Assembly: GCA_025929745.1 (NCBI GenBank)
Contig: JAICPQ010000127.1
Coordinates: 1-7,874, forward strand
DNA length: 7,874 nucleotides
Source: Burkholderiales bacterium
GTDB taxonomy: Bacteria; Pseudomonadota; Gammaproteobacteria; Burkholderiales; SG8-39
Direction of reading: 5' to 3'
Shown: piece by piece, positions 1 through 5,890 of the stretch
How the letters are laid out: each line of letters begins with the position of its first letter
Numbering within the stretch: the first letter of the stretch is position 1
Notes under the pieces: generated by a model
What the model was told of the DNA's origin: nothing
Seen by the model: the letters and a program-made list of their open reading frames with translations, nothing else
The model's database searches: none
Made by a program: the position numbers and the translations under genes

Positions 1-83
1 ACTCGACGCCGCGTTACGCCGACGCGGCGGCTAAGCTCTCATGGGAGCGCACGATCGCCTTCTTCAAAAAGAACCTCGCGTGA
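1..83 (+). CDS. C-terminal fragment of a probable dienelactone hydrolase family protein (5' end outside window)
   Basis: Reading from base 3, 26 codons run to a TGA at 81-83. The visible peptide contains YADAAAKLSWERTIAFFKKN. In dienelactone hydrolase (DLH) family alpha/beta hydrolases, the last helix commonly reads roughly A-A-x-x-A-W-x-R-T-L-x-F-F-x-x-x-L, and this tail matches that pattern. DLH enzymes hydrolyse dienelactones or related esters in the cytoplasm, often in aromatic degradation. The Cys-Asp-His catalytic residues would lie upstream of the window, so the assignment rests only on the tail. The stop lies 3 bases before the stop of the convergent Bug gene, leaving no room for a separate terminator. 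Other alpha/beta hydrolases with a similar tail are possible. Confidence 0.6.
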   Translation, partial: STPRYADAAAKLSWERTIAFFKKNLA

Positions 84-86
84 GCG

Positions 87-1049
87 CTATTCCATTTTGA
101 TGTTGGCGGCCTTAAACACGGTCTTGTAAACCTCGATTTCGGTTTTCACTAGCTTGGCGAGGTCGGCCGCCGTGCCCGCGGCGGCTTCAAGACCCTGTTT
201 GTCCATGATTTCTTTGACGTCGGACGACTGGGCGATCTGCAGGAGCTCGCTTTCGAGCCGCTTCGTCACCGCGGCCGGGGTGCCCTTCGGCGCGAAGAAT
301 CCGAGCCAGAGCGAGATATCGAAGCCGGGGTAGCCGGACTCGGCGATCGACGGTACGTCGGGGAGAGAAGGCGAGCGCTTGGCGGAGCTGATGGCGAGCG
401 GACGCAGCGTCCCGGCTTTGACGTGCGGAAGGAGCGGCGGAATACCGCCGAACAGAATCTCGATCTGACCGCCGAGGATCGCCTGGGTCGCAGGGGCGTT
501 GCCCTTGAACGGGACATGCACCACATCGAGGCCGGCTCGGTGCGCGAAGCTCGCCATCACGAGATGCGTCGTCGTTGCCTGCCCCGCCGAGCCGTAATTC
601 AGTTTGCCGGGCTGCGATTTCACGAGCTCGACGAATTCCTTGACGTTGCGCGCGGGCGTCTTGGAATGCACGACGAGCAGATACGGAGCGATGGCGACCA
701 TCGCGAGCGGCTCGAAATCGGCGTTCGGGTCGTAGTTGAGCTTTGAATACGCGGCGACGGCGATCGCGTGCGTCGTGGTGGTGCCCATGGTGAGGGTGTA
801 CCCGTCGGGCGCCGCCCGCGCCACTTCGCCGGTGGCAATGGTGCCGCCGGCGCCGGCTTTGTTTTCGATCACGACCTGTTGGCCGAGGCGCTCGCCCAGC
901 TTCTGTCCGACTACGCGCGCGACCGTGTCGGTGTTGCCCCCGGGCGCGAAGCCGACAAGCAGGCGAATCGGCTTGCTCGGGTAAGGCTGCGCATGCGCGC
1001 TCGCAGCGAGAGCTGCAATGAGAATCAACAGGCATCGAAACGCGTTCAT
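87..1049 (-). CDS. Bug/TctC family tripartite tricarboxylate transporter substrate-binding protein (first of two)
   Basis: This encodes a 320-residue periplasmic solute receptor of the Bug (TctC) family, usual length about 320. The N-terminus MNAFRCLLILIAALAASAHA is a Sec signal peptide with likely cleavage after A-H-A, and the mature protein starts QPYPSKPIRLLVGFAPGG. Family hallmarks are the first ligand loop P-G-G-N-T-D, the V-V-I-E-N-K-x-G-A-G-G motif, A-A-P-D-G-Y-T-L, the Y-G-S-A-G-Q-A segment and the L-P-D-V-P-S-I-A-E-S-G-Y region. Known relatives bind small carboxylates, amides or nicotinate-type compounds and deliver them to TctA/TctB membrane proteins, which are absent here. The start at 1049 is preferred over an in-frame ATG at 1157: it has an AGGAGG ribosome site 5 bases upstream and begins directly at the signal peptide. 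It is transcribed away from the dehydrogenase operon. The ligand is not predictable. Confidence 0.95.
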   Translation of the reverse strand: MNAFRCLLILIAALAASAHAQPYPSKPIRLLVGFAPGGNTDTVARVVGQKLGERLGQQVVIENKAGAGGTIATGEVARAAPDGYTLTMGTTTTHAIAVAAYSKLNYDPNADFEPLAMVAIAPYLLVVHSKTPARNVKEFVELVKSQPGKLNYGSAGQATTTHLVMASFAHRAGLDVVHVPFKGNAPATQAILGGQIEILFGGIPPLLPHVKAGTLRPLAISSAKRSPSLPDVPSIAESGYPGFDISLWLGFFAPKGTPAAVTKRLESELLQIAQSSDVKEIMDKQGLEAAAGTAADLAKLVKTEIEVYKTVFKAANIKME

Positions 1050-1054
1050 CGGAT

Positions 1055-1060
1055 CCTCCT
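1055..1060 (-). promoter_or_regulatory. Ribosome binding site of the first Bug gene
   Basis: The plus strand reads CCTCCT, giving a perfect AGGAGG on the minus strand, 5 bases before the ATG at 1047-1049. It decides the start: the upstream in-frame ATG at 1157 would add 36 residues ahead of the signal peptide and lies inside the divergent gene. Confidence 0.85.
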
Positions 1061-1070
1061 GGGGGCTTAA

Positions 1071-1083
1071 CATTAGTGTAATG
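1071..1083. promoter_or_regulatory. Candidate operator: 13-bp palindrome over the dehydrogenase start codon
   Basis: CATTAGTGTAATG is a perfect 5-bp inverted repeat (CATTA/TAATG) around a GTG centre. It lies in the only AT-rich patch of the divergent gap, and its right arm contains the ATG at 1081-1083. A weak -10-like TAACAT (1068-1073, plus) and a TACACT (minus strand of 1075-1080) overlap it. No convincing -35 box was found for either strand. A protein bound here could affect both directions. Short palindromes occur by chance, so this is a candidate only. Confidence 0.3.
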
Positions 1084-1917
1084 CGCATCGCGTTCATCGG
1101 ATTCGGCGAGGTCGCGACAGCCTTTTCCAGCGCGCTCGCGGCACGCGGTGCGCGCATCGCGGCCTACGACGTGCGGCCCGACCAGCGCGAGGCGGCGGAG
1201 CGCCTGGGCGTGTCGTTCGGCACTCTTTCCGACGCGTTACAGGATGCGGACTATGTTTTTTCCACCGTGACGACGAGCGTCGCGCGCCTCGCCGCGGAAC
1301 AATGCGCCCCGCGTTTGCGGCCGGGACAGCACTACGTCGACCTGAACGCCACGGATCCCGACGCGAAAAAAGAGATCCAGCGTGTCATCGAGCCGTCGCG
1401 TGCCGCGTTCGTCGAGGGTGCGCTCCTGGGCGCCGTCGGCGTGACGGGCGCGAAAACCGAGATCCTGCTCGGCGGGCCGGCCGCAAGGCGAGCGGAGCAG
1501 GACCTTGCCGGAACGCTCGGCCTGAATGCGCGCTTCTACAGTGAAGAGATCGGCAAGGCATCGATGTTCAAGATGCTGCGCAGCGTCTTCTCCAAGGGCA
1601 TGGAGGCGCTCCTCATCGAGTTTCTGGCGGCCGGCGAACGCGCCGGGATTCGCGACGACCTGTGGAAAGAAGTCACCGGACTGTTTGCGACCCAGCCGTT
1701 CGAGAAGGTGGCGGCGAACTGGGTGCGCTCCCATGCGTCCGCGCATGAGCGCCGCTACCACGAGGTCAAACAGGTTGCTGCCGTGCTGCGCGCGTTGGGC
1801 ATCGAGCCCACCATCACCGCGGCGACCGAGGCGTTCTTCGCCCGCTCGGCGAGCCTCGGTCTTGTCCCCGCCACGAGCATGGACGAGGTAGTGCGCCGTT
1901 TCAACGAGAGGCTATGA
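1081..1917 (+). CDS. NAD(P)-dependent oxidoreductase, 6-phosphogluconate-dehydrogenase-like with DUF1932-type C-terminal domain
   Basis: This 278-residue cytoplasmic protein has an N-terminal Rossmann fold beginning MRIAFIGFGEVA, with the dinucleotide glycines G7-x-G9-x-x-A12 and an acidic end of beta-2 at Y-D-V-R. The second half is helical and carries G-K-A-S-M-F-K164-M-L-R-S168-V-F-S-K-G-M-E-A-L, the signature of the DUF1932 (PF09130-like) C-terminal domain. In classical beta-hydroxyacid dehydrogenases the matching motif is K-x-x-x-N; here position +4 is Ser168. Family members are generally annotated as putative phosphogluconate or hydroxyacid dehydrogenases without defined substrates. The start at 1081 is preferred because the Rossmann strand begins there. 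An in-frame ATG at 1018 would add 21 residues and overlap the divergent Bug gene. No Shine-Dalgarno is visible at usual spacing. The stop overlaps the aldolase start (ATGA), so the two are translationally coupled. Confidence 0.9.
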   Translation: MRIAFIGFGEVATAFSSALAARGARIAAYDVRPDQREAAERLGVSFGTLSDALQDADYVFSTVTTSVARLAAEQCAPRLRPGQHYVDLNATDPDAKKEIQRVIEPSRAAFVEGALLGAVGVTGAKTEILLGGPAARRAEQDLAGTLGLNARFYSEEIGKASMFKMLRSVFSKGMEALLIEFLAAGERAGIRDDLWKEVTGLFATQPFEKVAANWVRSHASAHERRYHEVKQVAAVLRALGIEPTITAATEAFFARSASLGLVPATSMDEVVRRFNERL

Positions 1918-2675
1918 AGAAGAACCGCATGAAGGAAAAGCTGCGCCGCGGGGAGGCGGTGTTCGGCGTCTCGGTGATGATTCCATCGCCGCAGATTGTG
2001 GAGATGATCGCCGCGGCCGGCTTCGACTGGGTGCTTCTCGATTGCGAGCACGGCACGCTCACGCTCGAGAGCGTGGAGCTCATGGCCATGGCCGCGGAAG
2101 CGAGCGGCATCACGGCAATCGCACGGCCGGTATCGCGCGCGCCGGAGCACATCCTGCAGGTCCTCGACCGCGGCGTGATGGGCGTCCAGGTCCCGCACGT
2201 CAACACCGGTGCGGATGCGCGCAGAGTGCTTGAAGCGGTCAAGTACCACCCGCTGGGATTGCGCAGCCTGGCCGCCGGCACGCGAGCGGCGGTGTACGAC
2301 TCGCACGGTACGCTCGCCGACTATGTAGCGGCCGCGAATAATGAAACGCTGGTCGCGGTGCAGCTCGAAGACCGCGAAGCCATCGACAATATCGATGAGC
2401 TTCTAAAGGTAGACAACATCGATGTTTTCTTTGTCGGACCTTCGGATCTCTCGCAGTCCATGGGCCATCCCGGCAATCCGAAGGCGCCCGCTGTCGCCGA
2501 GGCGATCGACTCGAGCTTTCGCAAGATGATCGCCGCCGGCCGCACCCCGGGAACGCCGGCCACCGCGGACAATTTGCGGGGCGTGCTCGACAAGGGTGTG
2601 CGCTATATCTACACCCATCTTCCCCGCCTGCTTTCCTCCAGTGCAAAGAGCTACCTCGGCCATGCGCGCGCTTAA
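1914..2675 (+). CDS. HpcH/HpaI family aldolase (class II, metal-dependent 2-oxo acid aldolase)
   Basis: This is a 253-residue TIM-barrel aldolase related to HpaI (4-hydroxy-2-oxoheptanedioate aldolase), 2-dehydro-3-deoxyglucarate aldolase and RhmA. Visible active-site elements in family order are D-C-E45-H46-G (general base His), R71 in A-I-A-R-P, the V-Q-V-P-H-V segment, R117 in H-P-L-G-L-R, metal ligand E152 in A-V-Q-L-E-D-R-E, and metal ligand D178 in F-V-G-P-S-D-L-S. Such enzymes cleave 4-hydroxy-2-oxo acids to pyruvate plus an aldehyde and need a divalent metal. All key residues are present, so activity is expected, but the substrate is unknown. The first ATG overlaps the previous stop by 4 bases. 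An internal ATG at 1929, with AAGAAG upstream, is an alternative start, but homologues usually share the M-K-K-N-R-M-K-E-K-L opening. The 3' end overlaps the next gene by 14 bases. Confidence 0.93.
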   Translation: MKKNRMKEKLRRGEAVFGVSVMIPSPQIVEMIAAAGFDWVLLDCEHGTLTLESVELMAMAAEASGITAIARPVSRAPEHILQVLDRGVMGVQVPHVNTGADARRVLEAVKYHPLGLRSLAAGTRAAVYDSHGTLADYVAAANNETLVAVQLEDREAIDNIDELLKVDNIDVFFVGPSDLSQSMGHPGNPKAPAVAEAIDSSFRKMIAAGRTPGTPATADNLRGVLDKGVRYIYTHLPRLLSSSAKSYLGHARA

Positions 2676-3624
2676 ACGCTTCCTGCTCGTCTTCAGCCTG
2701 CTGCCGACGCTGGTTGTCGCGCAGGGGTATCCCACGAAAGCGGTCAAGATCATCGTTCCCGCGCAACCGGGCGGGGGCCTCGACCTTATTGGGCGCACCG
2801 TCGGTGCCGAGCTGGGCAAGATGTTCGATCAGCAGTTCGTCATCGAGAACGTTGGGGGAGGCGGGGGCTCCATCGCCTGCCAGCAGACGGCGCGCGCGGC
2901 GCCCGACGGCTACACGCTGATGGTCGGGTACGTCGCCACGCATGCGACGAGTCCGGCCGTACGCAAGGTGCCTTATGACGCGATCCGGGATTTCACGCCG
3001 ATCGCAATGGTCGGCGGCACGCGCAACATGCTCGTCGTCCACCCCAACGTACCGGTCTCGAACCTGAAGGAGTTCATCGACTACGCGAGAGGCAAGACGG
3101 GCAAGGTGACGTTCGGCGCGGGCGGCATCGGCACCCTGAATCACCTCCTGATCGAGCAGCTCAAGGGCGCGGCCGGCTTCGACGCCGTGATCGCACAGTA
3201 CAAAGGCATCGGGCCGGCTTTCGCCGACCTCTTCGGCGGGCAGCTCGAGGCGCTTACGCCGGGCGTGGCCGCCGCACTGCCCCATATCCGCAACAAGCGC
3301 GTGAAGCCGATCGCGGTGACCGGGCTTACGCGTAACGCGCTGCTGCCTGAGGTGCCCACCTTCGAGGAAGCCGGGTTCAAAGGGTTCGACGGCGTACAGT
3401 GGTACGGCATCGTCGGACCGGCGAAGCTGCCCGCCGCGATCGTGGAGCGGCTGAACGCAGAGATCGGCAAGGCACTCGCATCGCCTGCGCTCCAACAACG
3501 TCTGGTGGCCGAAGCGATTGAACCGATGCCCATGACGCCGAACGAGTTCGGCGCCTTCATCAAGGCCGAGCTCGAGCGCTATACCGTACTTGCGCGCGAC
3601 CGTAACATCCGGCTGGACGAGTGA
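2662..3624 (+). CDS. Bug/TctC family tripartite tricarboxylate transporter substrate-binding protein (second of two)
   Basis: This is a 320-residue periplasmic receptor with signal peptide MRALKRFLLVFSLLPTLVVA, followed by mature sequence QGYPTKAVKIIVPAQPGGG. Bug-family landmarks are P-G-G-G-L-D in the first ligand loop, F-V-I-E-N-V followed by a glycine run, A-A-P-D-G-Y-T-L, F-G-A-G-G-I-G-T, and L-P-E-V-P-T-F-E-E-A-G. The first loop differs from the other Bug protein (G-L-D versus N-T-D), suggesting a different ligand. The chosen start overlaps the aldolase by 14 bases and sits at the signal peptide; a longer frame from 2596 would put 22 unrelated residues in front of it. Only a weak AAAGAG lies upstream, so coupling to aldolase translation is likely. 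As last gene of the operon, it probably imports the substrate handled by the two upstream enzymes. No TctA/TctB partner is in the window. Confidence 0.95.
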   Translation: MRALKRFLLVFSLLPTLVVAQGYPTKAVKIIVPAQPGGGLDLIGRTVGAELGKMFDQQFVIENVGGGGGSIACQQTARAAPDGYTLMVGYVATHATSPAVRKVPYDAIRDFTPIAMVGGTRNMLVVHPNVPVSNLKEFIDYARGKTGKVTFGAGGIGTLNHLLIEQLKGAAGFDAVIAQYKGIGPAFADLFGGQLEALTPGVAAALPHIRNKRVKPIAVTGLTRNALLPEVPTFEEAGFKGFDGVQWYGIVGPAKLPAAIVERLNAEIGKALASPALQQRLVAEAIEPMPMTPNEFGAFIKAELERYTVLARDRNIRLDE

Positions 3625-3637
3625 ATTCCGATCGACC

Positions 3638-3745
3638 GTGACTCTCGACAAGTGGATCGGCGGCGACGCCACCATGCCGGACGGCAGGCTCCGCAAGCTT
3701 GCCAACGTCCTCGACGCCTGGGGCGCGTCGCAGACTAAGCGGTAG
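3638..3745 (+). CDS. Doubtful small ORF, 35 codons, hypothetical
   Basis: A GTG at 3638 opens a frame of 35 codons ending at TAG 3743-3745, inside the otherwise empty 3625-3734 interval and overlapping the end of xthA by 11 bases. The peptide begins VTLDKWIGGDATMPDGR and continues with L-R-K-L-A-N-V-L-D-A-W-G. This is amphipathic and protein-like rather than low complexity. I recognise no family. The frame stays open upstream into the Bug gene, so it may be a non-coding extension or the leftover 3' end of a lost gene. No ribosome site is visible. The interval also holds a 6-bp hairpin (3712-3730) without a T-run, so no clear terminator. Confidence 0.2.
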   Translation: MTLDKWIGGDATMPDGRLRKLANVLDAWGASQTKR

Positions 3746-4478
3746 TCATGACCACGGGCGCGTGGTCGCTGGTTCCAAAGTCCGCTTGGACCATGCAGCT
3801 CTGGGCGCGCACCGCGAGGCCCGCTGAAGCAAGGATGTAATCGAGCCGCCAGCCGATGTTGCGCTGGCGCATGTTGCGCCAGGGCGCCCACCAGGTGAAA
3901 AGACCGGCGTTGTGCGGGTCGAGCTTTCGCCCGACGTCCACCAGTCCCTGATTCAGAAGCTCCGTGAAGAGCGCGCGTTCCTCGGGCCGTTGCCCGACGA
4001 GCTGCGGCTTTCGCTCGCGCGGATGCACGTCCATCTCGGTGTGCGTGATGTTCATGTCGCCGCACAACATGAGCTCGCGACCCTGGTCGTGCTGCTCGCG
4101 CACCCAGGCGATGAGCCGCCGGACGAAATCGATCTTCGCCGGGTAATCCTTGTTGCCGTTCGGCACGTAGATCGAAGCGATCAGGAGCTCTCCAAGCTGG
4201 GCCTGGACGATGCGCGACTCCATGTCGAACGCGGGGTGGCTGAAGGCCGGGGGCGTCTCAAACGCGCCTTTGCGGATATGCAACGAGACGCCGGAGTAGG
4301 CGCGCATGCCATGCCAGAAAGTGTCGTAGTCCACGACCTTGCACTGCTCGGGGATCTGCGTCGGCTCGGCTTTGAGCTCCTGCAGGCAGACCACGTCCGG
4401 ACGCTCGCGCGCAACCCATTCGCAGAACTGCGCCTGGCGCGCGCGGATTCCATTCACGTTCCAGGTTGCGACCTTCAT
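3735..4478 (-). CDS. xthA: Exodeoxyribonuclease III (AP endonuclease, ExoIII family)
   Basis: This is a 247-residue DNA-repair nuclease of the exonuclease/endonuclease/phosphatase fold; E. coli Xth has 268 residues. It should cleave at abasic sites and degrade duplex DNA from 3' ends using a divalent metal. Catalytic motifs are all present in order: W-N7-V-N-G-I-R-A, L-Q-E34-L-K (metal ligand), Y-S-G-V-S-L, Y104-V-P-N-G, G-D141-M-N143-I-T-H-T-E-M-D, G-W-R-L-D213-Y-I-L-A-S, and the closing T-S-D238-H239-A-P-V. The start is fixed by the family opening MKVATWNVNGIR. No Shine-Dalgarno precedes it. The gene is divergent from the P450 with 26 bases between starts, and tail-to-tail with the Bug operon. 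It is a housekeeping gene among catabolic ones, and nothing suggests a link to them. Confidence 0.96.
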   Translation of the reverse strand: MKVATWNVNGIRARQAQFCEWVARERPDVVCLQELKAEPTQIPEQCKVVDYDTFWHGMRAYSGVSLHIRKGAFETPPAFSHPAFDMESRIVQAQLGELLIASIYVPNGNKDYPAKIDFVRRLIAWVREQHDQGRELMLCGDMNITHTEMDVHPRERKPQLVGQRPEERALFTELLNQGLVDVGRKLDPHNAGLFTWWAPWRNMRQRNIGWRLDYILASAGLAVRAQSCMVQADFGTSDHAPVVMTTA

Positions 4479-4487
4479 GCGCGAAGC

Positions 4488-4493
4488 ATTGTA
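4488..4493 (-). promoter_or_regulatory. Possible -10 element for xthA
   Basis: The minus strand reads TACAAT, a 5 of 6 match to TATAAT, about 10 bases before the xthA ATG. If used, transcription would start only a few bases before the start codon, giving a nearly leaderless mRNA. That would fit the absence of a ribosome site. No good -35 box was found inside the P450 coding region, so confidence is low. Confidence 0.25.
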
Positions 4494-4496
4494 GGA
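4493..4496 (+). promoter_or_regulatory. Ribosome binding site supporting the GTG start of the P450
   Basis: AGGA lies 8 bases before the GTG at 4505. It supports that GTG over the in-frame ATG at 4466, which would overlap xthA and add 13 residues that do not resemble the family. Confidence 0.6.
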
Positions 4497-4504
4497 TTTC
4501 CGGC

Positions 4505-5890
4505 GTGAAGCGCATCGCCGATCTGCCGGGCCCGCGCGGGCTCCCGATCCTCGGCAACCTCCTGCAGATCGACGCCTCGAGCCTGCATCTCATCGCTGAA
4601 AAGTGGAGCCGGCAGTACGGCGAAGTGTTTCGTTTCCGCATCGGGCGCCGGCAGCTCGTCGCGCTCGCCAATCCCGAAACCATCGCCGCCGTGCTGCGCG
4701 AGCGGCCCGACGGCTTTCATCGCACCGAACGCCTGAGCGCCATCGCGCGCGAGATGGGGTTCAACGGCGTGTTCTCCGCGAACGGCGACGCTTGGCGCCG
4801 ACAACGGCCGATGGTGATGGCCGGCTTCGATCCGGCGCACATCAAGAGCTACTTCCCGATGCTGGTGAACGTCACCGAGCGCTTCTCGCGCCGCTGGCAG
4901 CGTGCCGCGGCCGCGGGTACGGCGATCGACCTGCAGGCCGATCTCATGCGCTACACGGTGGACGTGACCGCGGGGCTCGCTTTTGGCTCGGACATCAACA
5001 CGCTCGAATCCGAAGAGGACGTGATCCAGGCGCACCTGGACAAGATCTTCCCCGCCCTTTTCACGCGTTTGCTCGCACCTGTGCCGTACTGGCGATGGTT
5101 TCCCGACCGCAAGGTCGAACGTCATGTCGTGGCGCTGCGCCGTGCGGTGGAGGGTTTCATCGCGCAGGCGCGTGCGCGCATGAGCAATCCTCCGCGCAAC
5201 CTGATCGAAGCCATGATCGCCGCGCGCGACACGCCAGGCAGCGGCCTCACCGACGACGACGTCGCCGGCAACGTGCTCACCATGCTGCTTGCAGGCGAGG
5301 ACACCACGGCCAACACGCTCGCCTGGATGATTTACCTTCTGTATCGGCATCCACCTGCGCTCGCGCGGGCGCGCGACGAGGTTTCACGCGTGCGCCTCGA
5401 CAGGTATGAGGAAGTTTCGGCGCTTCCCTTTATCGACGCCTGCATCAACGAGACCATGCGCCTGAAGCCGGTTGCGCCCATCCTCATGCTGCAGCCCACG
5501 CGCGACACCGAGATCGCGGGCGTGCAGGTGCCAAAGAAGACGCTCGTCATGTGCCTGATGCGGGCGGGCGCGATCGACGGGCGGCGCTTCGCCGATGCCA
5601 AAGCCTTCGAACCTGCGCGCTGGCTCTCGGGTGCGCAGGCGAGCTCGCCGAAGCGCGTGTCCATGCCCTTTGGCGCCGGGCCGCGCCTGTGTCCCGGGCG
5701 TTACCTCGCGATTCTCGAGATGAAGATGGTGATGGCGATGCTCCTCTCGCGCTACGAGATCGGGAGCGTCGCCACGCCCGACGGCGGCGAGGCGCGCGAG
5801 CACCTCGCCTTCACGATGGCGCCGGTCGGGCTGCGCCTCAGGCTAGCAGAGAAGGCGAGGGCTTCAGCTCCCCTCGCTCGATCCGCGTAA
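4505..5890 (+). CDS. Cytochrome P450 monooxygenase
   Basis: This is a 461-residue heme-thiolate monooxygenase. In order it shows the proline-rich hinge L-P-G-P-R-G-L-P-I-L-G-N near the start; the C-helix G-D-A-W-R-R-Q-R-P; the I-helix oxygen-activation motif A263-G-E-D266-T267-T; the K-helix E316-T-M-R319; the F368-E-P-A-R-W meander motif; and the heme loop F-G-A-G-P-R-L-C396-P-G-R with proximal Cys396. All essential residues are intact. There is no transmembrane anchor before the proline-rich segment, so the protein is probably soluble. It resembles the longer CYP4/CYP102-like bacterial group rather than the ~400-residue camphor type. Electron-transfer partners (ferredoxin, reductase) are absent from the window, and the substrate is unknown. 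The GTG start is supported by an AGGA site. The last 53 bases overlap the convergent PanE-like gene. Confidence 0.94.
   Translation: MKRIADLPGPRGLPILGNLLQIDASSLHLIAEKWSRQYGEVFRFRIGRRQLVALANPETIAAVLRERPDGFHRTERLSAIAREMGFNGVFSANGDAWRRQRPMVMAGFDPAHIKSYFPMLVNVTERFSRRWQRAAAAGTAIDLQADLMRYTVDVTAGLAFGSDINTLESEEDVIQAHLDKIFPALFTRLLAPVPYWRWFPDRKVERHVVALRRAVEGFIAQARARMSNPPRNLIEAMIAARDTPGSGLTDDDVAGNVLTMLLAGEDTTANTLAWMIYLLYRHPPALARARDEVSRVRLDRYEEVSALPFIDACINETMRLKPVAPILMLQPTRDTEIAGVQVPKKTLVMCLMRAGAIDGRRFADAKAFEPARWLSGAQASSPKRVSMPFGAGPRLCPGRYLAILEMKMVMAMLLSRYEIGSVATPDGGEAREHLAFTMAPVGLRLRLAEKARASAPLARSA

Larger units (their letters stand above)
1041..1102. repeat. 14-bp direct repeat flanking the divergent start region
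   Basis: CGCGTTCATCGGAT occurs exactly at 1041-1054 and again at 1089-1102, a centre-to-centre distance of 48 bp. The left copy covers the start codon of the minus-strand Bug gene. The right copy lies in codons 3-8 of the plus-strand dehydrogenase. The two copies bracket the 31-bp gap between the divergent start codons. They could be paired regulator sites or a coincidence of coding sequence, since the right copy encodes part of the Rossmann beta strand A-F-I-G. Only the identity itself is certain. Confidence 0.5.

Noticed and set aside
1050..1157. N-terminal extension of the first Bug protein to an ATG at 1157
   Set aside because: It would place 36 residues before a clear signal peptide and skip a perfect AGGAGG site.
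3712..3730. Hairpin CGACGC/GCGTCG as terminator of the Bug operon
   Set aside because: The stem is only 6 bp with no T-run on either strand, and it lies in the small ORF; it is too weak to call.
2239..4065. Stop-free minus-strand frame of 608 codons antisense to the aldolase, second Bug gene and part of xthA
   Set aside because: It spans three genes with clear family motifs, two of them on the opposite strand. Its product is Arg/His/Ala-rich with no recognisable domain, as expected for a shadow frame in high-GC DNA.
4475..5350. Minus-strand frame of 291 codons opposite the P450
   Set aside because: The opposite strand holds a full P450 with all motifs. The antisense product is composition-biased, and the frame begins within the neighbouring gene by GC bias alone.
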